DNA from: Agrobacterium tumefaciens
GTDB taxonomy: Bacteria > Pseudomonadota > Alphaproteobacteria > Rhizobiales > Rhizobiaceae
NCBI GenBank assembly: GCA_017744915.1
Contig: JAGIAH010000015.1
Location: 1 to 64,000 of the forward strand
Reading direction: 5' to 3'
DNA: 64,000 nt
The stretch's first letter is position 1. The number at the start of each line of letters is the position of its first letter. Position numbers and translations under genes: made by a program. Shown one piece after another: positions 8,949 through 17,427 of the stretch. Below the pieces are notes generated by a model that saw only the letters and a program-made list of their open reading frames with translations, made no database searches and was not told where the DNA came from.

Positions 8949-10013
8949 ATGCGCGCAGGCAAAGAGACAATGTCACCCTGGTGGACGCCCGACGTCCATG
9001 CCGACCGTCGCGCTTTTCTCCTTGGCCGCAATGCGATCCAGTTGGCGTTTCGCAGCTATTTCGCCCGTGCGGATTTTCTCGAGGTCGATACCGCCACCCT
9101 GCAGATTTCCCCCGGCAACGAGGCGCATCTACACGCATTTACCACCGAAGGCCTGACTCCGGGCGGCAAGGCCATCCCGCTCTATCTCCATACATCGCCG
9201 GAATTCGCCTGCAAGAAACTGCTCGCCGCCGGTGAAAAACGCATTTCCTGTTTCGCCCATGTTTACAGGAACCGGGAAAGAGGCCCGCTGCACCACCCGG
9301 AATTCACCATGCTGGAATGGTATAGGGTCGGCGAGACCTATGAGAGCCTGATGAAGGACAGCGCCAATCTTCTGGCTCTGGCGGCCGAAACCGCCGGAAC
9401 GAAACATTTCAGCTATCGCGGCCGCAGCGTCGATCCGTTTCTGGAGCCCGAACGCCTGAGTGTCGCCGAGGCCTTCGAGCGTTATGCGGGTATAGATCTT
9501 CTAGCCACAATCGGCCGAAACGGCGAGACCGATGAGCGACATCTCGCCGCCAGCCTCACCAATGCCGGTATCCGCATCGCCGAAGATGATACCTGGGCGG
9601 ATATGTTCAGCCGCGTCATCGTCGAGCGGGTGGAGCCGGAACTGGGCTTTGGCAGAGTAACCATTCTCGACGAATATCCCACCAGCGAAGCCGCCCTTGC
9701 CCGCAAGTCGCCGAAGGATGCGCGGGTGGCGGAACGTTTCGAGCTTTATGCCTGCGGCGTGGAACTTGCCAATGCCTTCGGCGAATTGACCGATGCGACC
9801 GAACAGAGGCGGCGCTTTGAAATGGAGATGGCCGAAAAGCAGCGTGTCTACGGTGAGACCTATCCGCTCGATGAGGATTTTCTCGTCGCGCTCGCGATCA
9901 TGCCGCCGGCAAGTGGCATAGCGCTCGGTTTCGACCGGCTGGTGATGCTGGCCACCGGCGCGCCCCGCATCGATCTCGTCATGTGGGCACCCGTTGCGGA
10001 ATATGGACGATGA
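8949..10013 (+). CDS. epmA: EF-P lysine ligase EpmA (GenX/PoxA)
   Basis: A class II lysyl-tRNA-synthetase paralogue without the anticodon-binding domain; it attaches (R)-beta-lysine to EF-P. Visible are the motif 1 region (FLEVDTATLQISPGNEAHLH), motif 2 (FAHVYRNRERGPLHHPEFTM, with the R-x-E pattern) and motif 3 (GIALGFDRLVML). The start is uncertain: ATG 8949 (354 aa) or ATG 8970 (MSPWW, 347 aa); an upstream in-frame start at 8841 would add residues unlike the family. The stop overlaps the epmB start (ATGA), so the two are translationally coupled. Confidence 0.9.
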   Translation: MRAGKETMSPWWTPDVHADRRAFLLGRNAIQLAFRSYFARADFLEVDTATLQISPGNEAHLHAFTTEGLTPGGKAIPLYLHTSPEFACKKLLAAGEKRISCFAHVYRNRERGPLHHPEFTMLEWYRVGETYESLMKDSANLLALAAETAGTKHFSYRGRSVDPFLEPERLSVAEAFERYAGIDLLATIGRNGETDERHLAASLTNAGIRIAEDDTWADMFSRVIVERVEPELGFGRVTILDEYPTSEAALARKSPKDARVAERFELYACGVELANAFGELTDATEQRRRFEMEMAEKQRVYGETYPLDEDFLVALAIMPPASGIALGFDRLVMLATGAPRIDLVMWAPVAEYGR

Positions 10014-11074
10014 CAGGGCTTGAAACCATCAAGACGCCCGAGGCGCTTCTCGAGGCGGGGCTGATCGAAGCCGATGCGCTGGAAAGCCTGCGCGCGGTCA
10101 CCCAGCGTTACGCGCTGGCCATCACGCCTTCGGTTACCGGATTGATGGACAGCCGCGATCCGCTCGACCCCATCGCCCGGCAATTCGTGCCGGACGCCGC
10201 CGAGCTCATCCAGCTTCCCGAAGAAAACGGCGATCCGATCGGCGACGACGCCCACAGCCCCGTCCATGGCATCGTTCACCGTTATCCCGACCGGGTTCTC
10301 TTGAAGGCAGTACATGTCTGCCCGGTCTATTGCCGTTTCTGTTTCCGCCGAGAAATGGTCGGGCCGCAGGGCAATGGCATGATGACCCCGGAGGAGCTGG
10401 ACGCCGCATTCGACTATATAAAGGCGAGGCCCGCCATCTGGGAGGTCATCCTCACCGGCGGCGATCCGCTGGTACTCTCCCCACGTCGCCTCTCTGATCT
10501 GATGAAGCGGTTGAGGGACATACCGCATGTGAAGATCGTCCGCTTCCATACCCGTGTACCGGTGGTCGACCCCGATCGCATCGACGGGGCCCTGATCGAC
10601 GCGCTGAAAGCCAGCGGCAAGACCACCTATGTCGCCCTGCACGCGAATCACGCGCGTGAACTTGGCGAAGAAGCCCGATGCGCTTCGGCGCGGTTGATCG
10701 ATGCCGGTATCGCCATGGTCAGCCAGACCGTGCTTTTGAAAGGCGTCAATGACGACCCAGCGATTCTCGCCGAGCTGATGCGCGCCTTTGTCGAGACCCG
10801 CATCAAGCCTTATTACCTGCACCATCCGGATCTCGCGCCCGGCACCAGCCATTTCCGGCTGACGATAGAAGAAGGGCAGCGAATCGTTTCCGCCCTGCGC
10901 GGACATGTCTCCGGTCTCTGCCAGCCGACCTATGTTCTCGACATTCCCGGTGGCTACGGCAAAGCGGCAATTGGCAGAAATGCGGCCGAAAAAACAAACG
11001 GTGGCTGTTATTCCGTGTCAGACTTCAACGGAAACGAGCATATTTACCCACCCCAGGCATTCGGTAGCGATTAA
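10010..11074 (+). CDS. epmB: EF-P (R)-beta-lysine 2,3-aminomutase EpmB
   Basis: A radical SAM and PLP enzyme of the KamA/YjeK family, 354 aa, which converts (S)-alpha-lysine to (R)-beta-lysine for EF-P. The radical SAM cluster motif is CPVYCRFC (C-x3-C-x2-C). The following segment EVILTGGDPLVLS matches the SAM-binding GGD region, and the C-terminal part (KPYYLHHPDLAPGTSHFR) contains the family's PLP region. The start overlaps the epmA stop. A longer in-frame start at 9983 lies inside epmA and lacks support. The shorter length fits EpmB better than catabolic KamA. Confidence 0.92.
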   Translation: MTGLETIKTPEALLEAGLIEADALESLRAVTQRYALAITPSVTGLMDSRDPLDPIARQFVPDAAELIQLPEENGDPIGDDAHSPVHGIVHRYPDRVLLKAVHVCPVYCRFCFRREMVGPQGNGMMTPEELDAAFDYIKARPAIWEVILTGGDPLVLSPRRLSDLMKRLRDIPHVKIVRFHTRVPVVDPDRIDGALIDALKASGKTTYVALHANHARELGEEARCASARLIDAGIAMVSQTVLLKGVNDDPAILAELMRAFVETRIKPYYLHHPDLAPGTSHFRLTIEEGQRIVSALRGHVSGLCQPTYVLDIPGGYGKAAIGRNAAEKTNGGCYSVSDFNGNEHIYPPQAFGSD

Positions 11075-11083
11075 AAAAAGCAT

Positions 11084-11109
11084 AAAAAGCCCGCAGTGCC
11101 GGGCTTTTT
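11084..11109 (+). terminator. Terminator after epmB
   Basis: Hairpin AAAAAGCCCG / CGGGCTTTTT with a six-base loop, starting nine bases after the epmB stop and ending in five T. Confidence 0.85.
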
Positions 11110-11452
11110 GAGAGTGGCTTCGGACGAAAACAAAAATTTCACATTTCCGCCCCTCTCCTGTCATCATAAAGAAAAATATTCTACCTATAACAATCAGCAT
11201 TGATTTTAGTGCTGGTCTGGATTATCAGTGTGGAACTAGAGAACGAGTCTCCTGATTCCGGGCCAACACCAATACAGGGAGTGTGTCATGTCAAAACATA
11301 TCAACATTAACGCAATCCTTGGTCTTGAGTCCTGGAATGCTGGATTTAAATCCACGTGTTCCCGCTGCTGTCGAATGTGACCTGACGGTCTCAATTTCCT
11401 GAAAATCAGTTCGACAACATGCTGTGTGAATTAGCCACAGCGGGAGTATATT
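11110..11452 (+). other. Intergenic leader region with small ORF and hairpin
   Basis: This 343-base stretch lacks any long gene and is more AT-rich than its surroundings. It holds a 30-codon ORF (listed separately) and a hairpin GCTGTG/CACAGC (11421-11441) that abuts the GGGAG ribosome-binding site of the next gene, where it could limit translation. A TATAAC near 11186 could be a -10 element, but no convincing -35 was found. Confidence 0.4.
11288..11380 (+). CDS. Possible 30-aa Cys-rich leader peptide
   Basis: ATG 11288 follows CAGGGAG and opens a 30-codon frame ending TGA at 11380. The peptide ends in CSRCCRM, with three Cys among its last seven residues. Short Cys-cluster peptides are known as attenuator-type leaders in several bacteria. 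The downstream 62-aa gene contains no Cys, so a link to it is only positional. It may also be a chance ORF. Confidence 0.35.
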   Translation: MSKHININAILGLESWNAGFKSTCSRCCRM

Positions 11453-11641
11453 ATGCAGAAGCAAGTCATTGAATTCGCTGGTGAACCCGTCGGCATCGTT
11501 ATCCCGGACAATGACCGGTTGAAGTTCATCGCGGTGAAGTTCCACGTTCACGATCTGGACGAACAGAAGTTCGACAGCGCCGACGACGTGCGGATCGCCA
11601 TTCGTGATCTCGTGCGCAACCGCAACCTGGCCGCGGCCTGA
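11453..11641 (+). CDS. Small conserved-looking hypothetical protein
   Basis: A 62-aa soluble protein with no signal peptide or membrane segment. The start has GGGAG seven bases upstream and codon usage resembles real genes of the window. The sequence alternates hydrophobic strands (GEPVGIVIPDNDRLKFIAVK) with an acidic-basic C-terminal helix ending NRNLAAA. I do not recognise a family with a known role. A good terminator follows, so it appears to be a monocistronic gene. Confidence 0.6.
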   Translation: MQKQVIEFAGEPVGIVIPDNDRLKFIAVKFHVHDLDEQKFDSADDVRIAIRDLVRNRNLAAA

Positions 11642-11683
11642 TGCGGGAAAAGCATCGCCCGCTTGAAGAAATTTCAAAACCAG

Positions 11684-11736
11684 AGCGCGCCGAAAATCGG
11701 ATCCCGAACACCGGACCGGCGGCGCGCTTTTCTTTT
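11684..11736 (+). terminator. Terminator after the 62-aa gene
   Basis: Arms AGCGCGCCG (11684-11692) and CGGCGCGCT (11720-11728) pair perfectly around a 27-base loop and are followed by TTTTCTTTT. Confidence 0.75.
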
Positions 11737-11828
11737 GTGTGACAATCCGCAGGCCCACATCGCCGGCAATATATCGCGCGTCAAACGTCACCAGTTGAGC
11801 TGAAGCAGCTCCCCACTACCCGGACTTG

Positions 11829-12065
11829 TCAAAACGCCGTAAAGGTCAGCGTCGTCAGCGAACGCACGATGCCCGGAATATTGACGATGTTCTGGTTGAT
11901 GAACTTGCCGATATCCTCTTCCTGCGGAAGATAGATTTTCAACAGCAGATCATATTCGCCGCTGGTGGAATAAAGCTCGGAAACCAGCTCCGTTTTATAG
12001 ATGGCATCGGCGACATCATAGGTCTTGCCGGGTTCGCATTGAAGCTGAACGAAAATGGGCTTCAC
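11829..12065 (-). CDS. Stand-alone Lrp/AsnC ligand-binding domain protein
   Basis: A 78-aa protein equal to the RAM (regulation of amino-acid metabolism) domain of Lrp/AsnC regulators without a DNA-binding domain. The segment ELYSTSGEYDLLLKIYLP matches the ligand-pocket region. Such proteins may bind amino acids or modulate full-length Lrp proteins; the role here is unknown. Start choice: ATG 12071 has its GGGAG directly touching it, whereas GTG 12065 has the same GGGAG at six bases and gives the N-terminus MKPIFVQLQCEPG, so GTG is preferred. It is monocistronic, downstream of the LysR gene. Confidence 0.8.
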   Translation of the reverse strand: MKPIFVQLQCEPGKTYDVADAIYKTELVSELYSTSGEYDLLLKIYLPQEEDIGKFINQNIVNIPGIVRSLTTLTFTAF

Positions 12066-12168
12066 GGACATCTCCCGTATTGGAACTTTCGGTGCGTGGC
12101 GGCGCGCGCCACGCGTCATGCCGCACTATTGGCTGAGCCGCGCCGCTCTTGCAAGACCGCGCGCCGGT

Positions 12169-13095
12169 TTACGCCGAAAACTCCCCCGTCCTGCCGCCGG
12201 CCCCACGGGCGGCCTCGGAAACGATCCAGCGCCGGAAACTCTCGAGCGGAGCATATCCGGCACGATCCGGCATGCAGGCGAGATAATAGGCCTCTTCGCT
12301 TTCCACTTCCCCCGCAACGGCCGCGACGAGACGACCGCTTCGCACCTCCTCCTCGATCATGAAGGAGGGGATGAGCGATGCTCCAACGCCCGCGCTCGCC
12401 GCCTCGGCAATGGTGGTGAACTGATCGAACAGCATACCGTGCACATTCTCGAAACGCACATCATGGCCGCGAAACCACTGTTCCCAGGCATCTGGCCGGG
12501 TCGTCATGTGCAGCAGCGGCACATGCAGCAGGTCGCCAGGTGTCGAAAGTCCGTAGCGCGCCTTGAAGGCCGGGCTGCATACCGGAATAACCTTTTCATG
12601 CATCAGGAAAACCAGCTCGGTGCCCGGCCAGTGCGGCAAGCCGAAATGGATCGCTGCATCGACAGTATCGGTGCGGAAATCGAACAACGACGACCGTGTC
12701 AGGAGATTGACGGAAACGCCCGGATGCCGGGCGATGAAATCCGGAAGGCGCGGTACCAGCCAGCGCGTGCCGAAGCTGGGCAGAACGCCGAGATTGAGCG
12801 TGCCACCATCCGGATTGGCGCGCAGATTGAGGGACGCCGTCGAAATACGCCGCAAAGCCTCGCGGATTTCCCGTGCATACCCTTCCCCCGCCCGGGTCAG
12901 CCGGATGGTCTGTCGTTCTCGCAGAAACAGCGCCACGCCAAGCTGCTCTTCAAGCGCCAGGATTTGCCGGCTGACCGCGCCCTGTGTCAGGCCGAGTTCC
13001 CTCGCCGCAGCCGTGACGCTGCCCGTGCGCGAGGCGGCTTCGAAAGCCGCCAGCAGCGAAAGCGACGGCAGAAAACGGCGCGGTGGCAGAACCAT
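12169..13095 (-). CDS. LysR-family transcriptional regulator (GcvA-like)
   Basis: 308 aa. The N-terminal winged helix-turn-helix (FEAASRTGSVTAAARELGLT, then QGAVSRQILALEEQLGV) is followed by a periplasmic-binding-like effector domain with the GcvA-type pattern (AAIHFGLPHWPG, later LLHMTTRPDAWEQWF). It is divergent from the FAD oxidoreductase at 13226 with 130 bases between them, the usual layout for a LysR regulator and its target. A palindrome ACAAG-GG-CTTGT at 13168-13179 in that gap could be part of its binding site. The effector cannot be inferred. Confidence 0.88.
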   Translation of the reverse strand: MVLPPRRFLPSLSLLAAFEAASRTGSVTAAARELGLTQGAVSRQILALEEQLGVALFLRERQTIRLTRAGEGYAREIREALRRISTASLNLRANPDGGTLNLGVLPSFGTRWLVPRLPDFIARHPGVSVNLLTRSSLFDFRTDTVDAAIHFGLPHWPGTELVFLMHEKVIPVCSPAFKARYGLSTPGDLLHVPLLHMTTRPDAWEQWFRGHDVRFENVHGMLFDQFTTIAEAASAGVGASLIPSFMIEEEVRSGRLVAAVAGEVESEEAYYLACMPDRAGYAPLESFRRWIVSEAARGAGGRTGEFSA

Positions 13096-13167
13096 ATTCC
13101 CTCACGGAATGAACTCTTGACGATATGTCGATATTCAACAGGCAGGAGCGCTTGTAAAGTCTCATAA

Positions 13168-13179
13168 ACAAGGGCTTGT
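13168..13179. promoter_or_regulatory. Palindrome in the LysR / oxidoreductase divergent promoter
   Basis: ACAAG-GG-CTTGT lies 46 bases ahead of the oxidoreductase start and 72 bases ahead of the LysR start. It could be a regulator half-site pair; LysR sites are usually longer, so this is only a candidate. Confidence 0.3.
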
Positions 13180-13225
13180 CACTCATACGAAAAACAAATG
13201 AACTTGCCCGGAACATGGTGGAACG

Positions 13226-14509
13226 ATGTATAACGACCCCCGCTCGCACGGCCTCTGGGAAAAGACCGCGCCGCAACCGCCCGTAACTTCGGCCTTGCAG
13301 GGCCCGGCGGTTGCCGATGTCGTCGTCGTTGGCGGCGGTTTCACCGGGCAATCCGCCGCCCTTCATCTTGCCGAAAGGGGCGTGGACGTCGTTCTTCTGG
13401 AAGCAAAGGAAATCGGCTTCGGCGGCGCCGGCCGCAATGTCGGCCTCATCAATGGCGGCATGTGGGTCATGCCAAAGGAACTGCCCGGTGTGCTGGGGGA
13501 GACCTACGGCGAACGGCTTCTCGACCTTCTCGGCAACGCCCCGCTTCTCGTGCGCGAACTGGTGGGAAAACACGAAATCCCCTGCGAAATCGAGAAAAAC
13601 GGCACGCTGCATTGTGCCGTTGGCGAAAAAGGGCTCGCCGAAATCCGCGAGCGCTGCGAGCAATGGTCAGCAAGGGGCGCGCCCGTCCGTGTTCTCGATG
13701 CCGATGAAACGGCGAGACGCATCGGCAGCACCGCCTATTCCGGTGCACTTCTCGACACCCGCGCCGGCACCCTCCAGCCGCTGGCCTATGTTCGTGGCCT
13801 GGCCGCAGCCGCACAAAAGGCAGGCGTGTGGCTGCACACCGCAAGCCCCGTGATAGCCACCGAACGCGACGGGGGGAAATGGCTGGTGAAGACACCGCAG
13901 GGCTCGGTAAGTGCCGACTGGATCGTTGTGGCCACGGAAGCCTATAGCACCGGCCCCTGGCAGATCGTTCGTGATGAGCAGGTCTACCTGCCCTATTTCA
14001 ACTTCGCGACCCGGCCGCTCGGCGACAATCTGCAAAAAAGCATCCTGCCCGGCCGTGAAGGCTGCTGGGACACGAAGGAAATCCTCTCATCCTTCCGCAT
14101 GGACAAGGCAGGGCGACTGGTCTTCGGCAGCGTCGGAGCCCTAAGGGGACCGGGCGCCACCATTCATCGGGCGTGGGCAAAACGCTCGCTGAAGCGGCTT
14201 TTTCCGCAGCTCGGCGACACGGAATTCGAATGCGAATGGTATGGCCAGATCGGCATGACGGACAATGCCGTGCCGCGTTTCCATAAATTCGCGGAGAATG
14301 TCGTCGGATTCTCAGGCTATAACGGCCGCGGCATCGCGCCGGGCACGACCTTTGGCAAGGTGATCGCGCGGCATATTCTCGGAGAAATCGCCGAAGCCGA
14401 TCTGCCCTTACCTGTGACGGAGCCGAAAGCCCAGGCTTTCCGCGCAGTGAAGGAAGCCTATTACGAGACGGGCGCGCAAATCGCCCATTTCGCCGGTGAG
14501 CGGTTTTGA
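13226..14509 (+). CDS. FAD-dependent amine/amino-acid oxidoreductase (DAO family)
   Basis: A 427-aa flavoprotein of the DAO superfamily, close in layout to gamma-glutamylputrescine oxidase (PuuB/OrdL type). The Rossmann dinucleotide motif is VVVGGGFTGQSAALHLAE near residues 32-50, then VVLLEAKEIGFGGAGRNVG, which binds FAD and places the family Arg-Asn pair. The C-terminal NGRGIAPGT segment is the second FAD contact. It probably oxidises an amine or secondary amino acid to an imine with release of H2O2. The substrate is unknown. It is likely controlled by the divergent LysR gene. Confidence 0.82.
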   Translation: MYNDPRSHGLWEKTAPQPPVTSALQGPAVADVVVVGGGFTGQSAALHLAERGVDVVLLEAKEIGFGGAGRNVGLINGGMWVMPKELPGVLGETYGERLLDLLGNAPLLVRELVGKHEIPCEIEKNGTLHCAVGEKGLAEIRERCEQWSARGAPVRVLDADETARRIGSTAYSGALLDTRAGTLQPLAYVRGLAAAAQKAGVWLHTASPVIATERDGGKWLVKTPQGSVSADWIVVATEAYSTGPWQIVRDEQVYLPYFNFATRPLGDNLQKSILPGREGCWDTKEILSSFRMDKAGRLVFGSVGALRGPGATIHRAWAKRSLKRLFPQLGDTEFECEWYGQIGMTDNAVPRFHKFAENVVGFSGYNGRGIAPGTTFGKVIARHILGEIAEADLPLPVTEPKAQAFRAVKEAYYETGAQIAHFAGERF

Positions 14510-14560
14510 CGGCAAAAGCTGGCGCCAATTTTGAGGTTAAATTCCCAACTGTCTCATACT

Positions 14561-14650
14561 CGACGTCATCCTTGGGCTTGTCCCAAGGATTTAATCAGGT
14601 CGCATTCAAATGACACCTCGCAGATGCCCGGGACCGGCCCGAGCGTGACG
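14561..14650. repeat. RIME-like rhizobial intergenic palindrome (degenerate)
   Basis: The left arm CGTCATCCTTGGGCTTGTCC (continuing to 14590) and the right arm ending GGCCCGAGCGTGACG (about 14621-14650) are imperfect inverted copies that match the RIME pattern seen between rhizobial genes. Each arm can also fold on itself (CCTTGGG/CCCAAGG). It lies in the 292-base gap before modA and carries no gene. It could act as a terminator or mRNA-stability element for the oxidoreductase. Confidence 0.65.
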
Positions 14651-14720
14651 GAAGTGGGATTTTCAGCCTAACCACCTGCTCACTGAAACATCCGCAGCCG
14701 CTGCTTTTCCGCACCCCAGT

Positions 14721-14744
14721 CGATATATTCTTGAAAATATAATG
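14721..14744 (+). promoter_or_regulatory. Candidate ModE-binding site 1
   Basis: CGATATAT-N7-AATATAATG resembles the ModE operator (CGNTATAT-N6/7-ATATANCG type). It lies 58-81 bases ahead of modA and may be an additional or lower-affinity site. Confidence 0.4.
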
Positions 14745-14762
14745 ATTGCCCTATAGGCCTAT

Positions 14763-14788
14763 CGTTATATTCATCGGAATATATCTAA
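14763..14788 (+). promoter_or_regulatory. Candidate ModE-binding site 2 at the modABC promoter
   Basis: CGTTATAT-N7-AATATATCTAAC fits the ModE consensus well and lies 14-39 bases ahead of the modA start, where molybdate-bound ModE would block transcription. Confidence 0.6.
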
Positions 14789-14801
14789 CTCGGGGGACGC
14801 C

Positions 14802-15593
14802 ATGAGACTAATACGCCGCAGCTTCTTCAAAACCATTGCCGTCGCCACATCCTTCTGGATGGCGGCCTCCTTCGTGGCTGTTCCGGCCCATGCCGCCGAA
14901 AAGGTCACGGTATTTGCCGCCGCGAGCATGAAAAACGCGCTCGATGCCATCAATGCGGAATGGGCGAAGGAAAGCGGTAACGAGGCGACGGTTTCTTATG
15001 CCGCAAGCTCGGCACTCGCCAAGCAGATCGAACAGGGCGCACCGGCGGATATTTTCATCTCCGCCGACCTCGCATGGATGGACTATGTCGCCGACAAGAA
15101 ACTGATCAATGCCGACAGCCGCTCCAATCTTCTCGGCAACCGCATCGTTCTCGTGGCGCCTGCAGACAAGGCAAAGCCGGTCGAGATCAAGCAGGGCTTC
15201 GATCTTGCCGCTCTCGTGGGTGATGGCCGCCTCGCCATGGGCGCGGTCGATTCCGTTCCCGCAGGTAAATATGGCAAAGCCGCGCTGGAAAAGCTGGGCG
15301 TCTGGTCCTCCGTCGAAACGAAAGTCGCCGGCGCGGAAAGCGTGCGTGCAGCACTGCTGCTCGTCTCGCGCGGCGAGGCACCCTATGGCATCGTTTACCA
15401 GACCGACGCCGCCGCCGATCCCGGCGTCAAGATCGTCGGCACCTTCCCCGAAAACAGCCATCCGCCGATCATCTACCCGGTTGCCATTCTTTCGGAAGCA
15501 AAATCGCCGGCAGCGAAGTCCTATCTGGATTTCCTGAAGTCCGCGAAGGCGACGCCCTTCTTCGAAAAGCAAGGCTTTACCGTTTTGAAATAA
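14802..15593 (+). CDS. modA: Molybdate-binding periplasmic protein
   Basis: The solute-binding protein of the molybdate ABC importer, 263 aa. A signal peptide (RRSFFKTIAVATSFWMAASF, ending at AHAA) is followed by VTVFAAASMKNALDAI, the ModA strand carrying the first oxyanion-binding Ser. ASSALAKQIEQGAPADIFIS and the central GAVDSVPAGKYGKAAL segment complete the family pattern. It is first in modABC and preceded by two ModE-like sites. Confidence 0.94.
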   Translation: MRLIRRSFFKTIAVATSFWMAASFVAVPAHAAEKVTVFAAASMKNALDAINAEWAKESGNEATVSYAASSALAKQIEQGAPADIFISADLAWMDYVADKKLINADSRSNLLGNRIVLVAPADKAKPVEIKQGFDLAALVGDGRLAMGAVDSVPAGKYGKAALEKLGVWSSVETKVAGAESVRAALLLVSRGEAPYGIVYQTDAAADPGVKIVGTFPENSHPPIIYPVAILSEAKSPAAKSYLDFLKSAKATPFFEKQGFTVLK

Positions 15594-15646
15594 GCTTGCT
15601 TCAGGCCCGCTTCCCGGCGGGCCATGAAACATGGCAATTGCAGGAT

Positions 15647-16354
15647 ATGACATTGCATTGGTGGACACTCAGCGCTGAAGAATGGACGGCGATCAGGCTC
15701 AGCCTGTGGGTGTCCTCCATCGCCATGCTTGCCAGCCTGCCCTTCGGTATCGCAGTGGCCGTGGCATTGGCGCGTGGCCGCTTCTGGGGCAAGTCGCTGC
15801 TCAACGGTATCGTGCACCTGCCGCTCATTCTGCCGCCCGTTGTCACCGGCTTTCTGCTGCTCGTCCTCTTCGGCCGCCGTGGCGCGATCGGACAGTTTCT
15901 CGATACGTATTTCGGCATCGTCTTTTCCTTTCGCTGGACAGGGGCGGCACTTGCCTGCGCCGTCATGGCCTTTCCGCTGATGGTGCGCTCCATCCGCCTC
16001 TCCATCGAAGCGGTGGACCGCAAGCTGGAAGAGGCGGCGGGAACATTGGGGGCAAGCCCGCTCTGGGTGTTCCTCACCGTCACACTCCCCCTCACTCTAC
16101 CCGGCATCATCGCCGGCATGATCCTCGCTTTCGCCAAGGCCATGGGCGAATTCGGTGCGACCATCACCTTCGTTTCAAACATTCCCGGTGAGACCCAGAC
16201 GCTTTCCGCCGCCATCTACACCTTCACGCAGGTGCCGGGTGGCGATGCCGGCGCATTGCGCCTCACCATCGTTTCGGTCGTGATTTCCATGCTGGCCCTG
16301 CTCGTCTCGGAATTTCTGGCCCGCATCATCGGCAAACGGGTGAGCATGGAATGA
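15647..16354 (+). CDS. modB: Molybdate ABC transporter permease
   Basis: A 235-aa inner-membrane protein with about five helices. The EAA cytoplasmic loop ([20 protein letters not shown]) contacts ModC. The start ATG 15647 gives the usual ModB N-terminus ([13 protein letters not shown]). AGGA lies unusually close to it; an in-frame TTG at 15596, right after modA, would add 17 atypical residues. The stop overlaps the modC start. Confidence 0.92.
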   Translation: MTLHWWTLSAEEWTAIRLSLWVSSIAMLASLPFGIAVAVALARGRFWGKSLLNGIVHLPLILPPVVTGFLLLVLFGRRGAIGQFLDTYFGIVFSFRWTGAALACAVMAFPLMVRSIRLSIEAVDRKLEEAAGTLGASPLWVFLTVTLPLTLPGIIAGMILAFAKAMGEFGATITFVSNIPGETQTLSAAIYTFTQVPGGDAGALRLTIVSVVISMLALLVSEFLARIIGKRVSME

Positions 16355-17427
16355 CGCTTTCAGTCTCCGCGCGTCACCGCCTCGGCGCCTTCGAACTCGA
16401 CGCGTCATTTACCTCCGAAGGTGGGGTGACCGCGCTCTTCGGGCGCTCCGGCTCCGGCAAGACCTCGATGATCCGCATCATTGCCGGCCTGTTGCGGCCG
16501 GATGAGGGACAGGTTTCGCTTGATGGCGAAGTGCTGGCCGATAGTGGAAAGTGCCTGTTTCTGCCGGCCCACAAACGCCGCTTCGGTTATGTTTTTCAGG
16601 AGGCACGGCTCTTCCCGCATCTCAGCGTGGCGCAGAACCTGCGATACGGCAGATGGTTCGCCGCAGGCAAAGAGACAAATGCGAATGACGACCACATCAT
16701 CGACATGCTCGGCATCGGCCATCTTTTGCAACGCCGCCCGAACAGGCTGTCCGGCGGGGAAAAACAGCGTGTCGCCATCGGCCGCGCGCTGCTCTCCTCA
16801 CCCCGACTGCTGCTGATGGACGAACCGCTCGCCTCGCTGGACGAGCAGCGGAAGGCCGAAATCGTCCCCTATCTCGAGCGGCTGCGCGACGAGACGAAAA
16901 TTCCGATCGTTTATGTCAGCCATTCCATCCAGGAAGTCGCCCGCCTTGCCGACCGTATCGTCGTGATGAAGGACGGCAGGGTGGAGACGGAAGGAAAAGC
17001 GGCCGAGGTTCTGGCGAGACCCGATTTCAGCCTGCATCTCGAGCGGCGTGAAGCGGGCAGCATCCTGTCCGGGCGTATCGAAAGCTTCGATGAACGCCAT
17101 GGCCTTGCCGCCGTCCGGCTCAGCACGGCACTGCTGCAGGTTCCGGCAAAGAAGGCGGCGCCGGGCAGCCCCGCGCGGGTGCTGATACCGGCACGCGATG
17201 TCATGCTGGCTCTGGTGAAACCCGAGGGTCTCAGCGCGCTCAACATTCTCGAAGGCCATGTCGCCGATATCTCGACGAACGAAGACGGCATGGTGACGAT
17301 CCAGGTGGATTGCGGCGGCGATATCATCCAGTCGCGCATCACCGACCTGTCCCGTGAGCGGCTGCAACTGGAACCCGGCAAACCGGTGCATGCGATCATA
17401 AAGTCGGCGGCTCTCGATCCCTATTGA
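16351..17427 (+). CDS. modC: Molybdate ABC transporter ATPase
   Basis: 358 aa. Walker [15 protein letters not shown], signature [16 protein letters not shown] and Walker [14 protein letters not shown] are intact, and [17 protein letters not shown] carries the switch His. The C-terminal 140 residues form a MOP/TOBE molybdate-binding domain ([11 protein letters not shown]). It overlaps modB by four bases. Its last 32 bases overlap the convergent modE-like gene. Confidence 0.94.
   Translation: MTLSVSARHRLGAFELDASFTSEGGVTALFGRSGSGKTSMIRIIAGLLRPDEGQVSLDGEVLADSGKCLFLPAHKRRFGYVFQEARLFPHLSVAQNLRYGRWFAAGKETNANDDHIIDMLGIGHLLQRRPNRLSGGEKQRVAIGRALLSSPRLLLMDEPLASLDEQRKAEIVPYLERLRDETKIPIVYVSHSIQEVARLADRIVVMKDGRVETEGKAAEVLARPDFSLHLERREAGSILSGRIESFDERHGLAAVRLSTALLQVPAKKAAPGSPARVLIPARDVMLALVKPEGLSALNILEGHVADISTNEDGMVTIQVDCGGDIIQSRITDLSRERLQLEPGKPVHAIIKSAALDPY

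Noticed and set aside
10010..11074. Calling epmB a catabolic lysine 2,3-aminomutase
   Set aside because: It is short, coupled to epmA and near efp; no lysine-fermentation genes are present.
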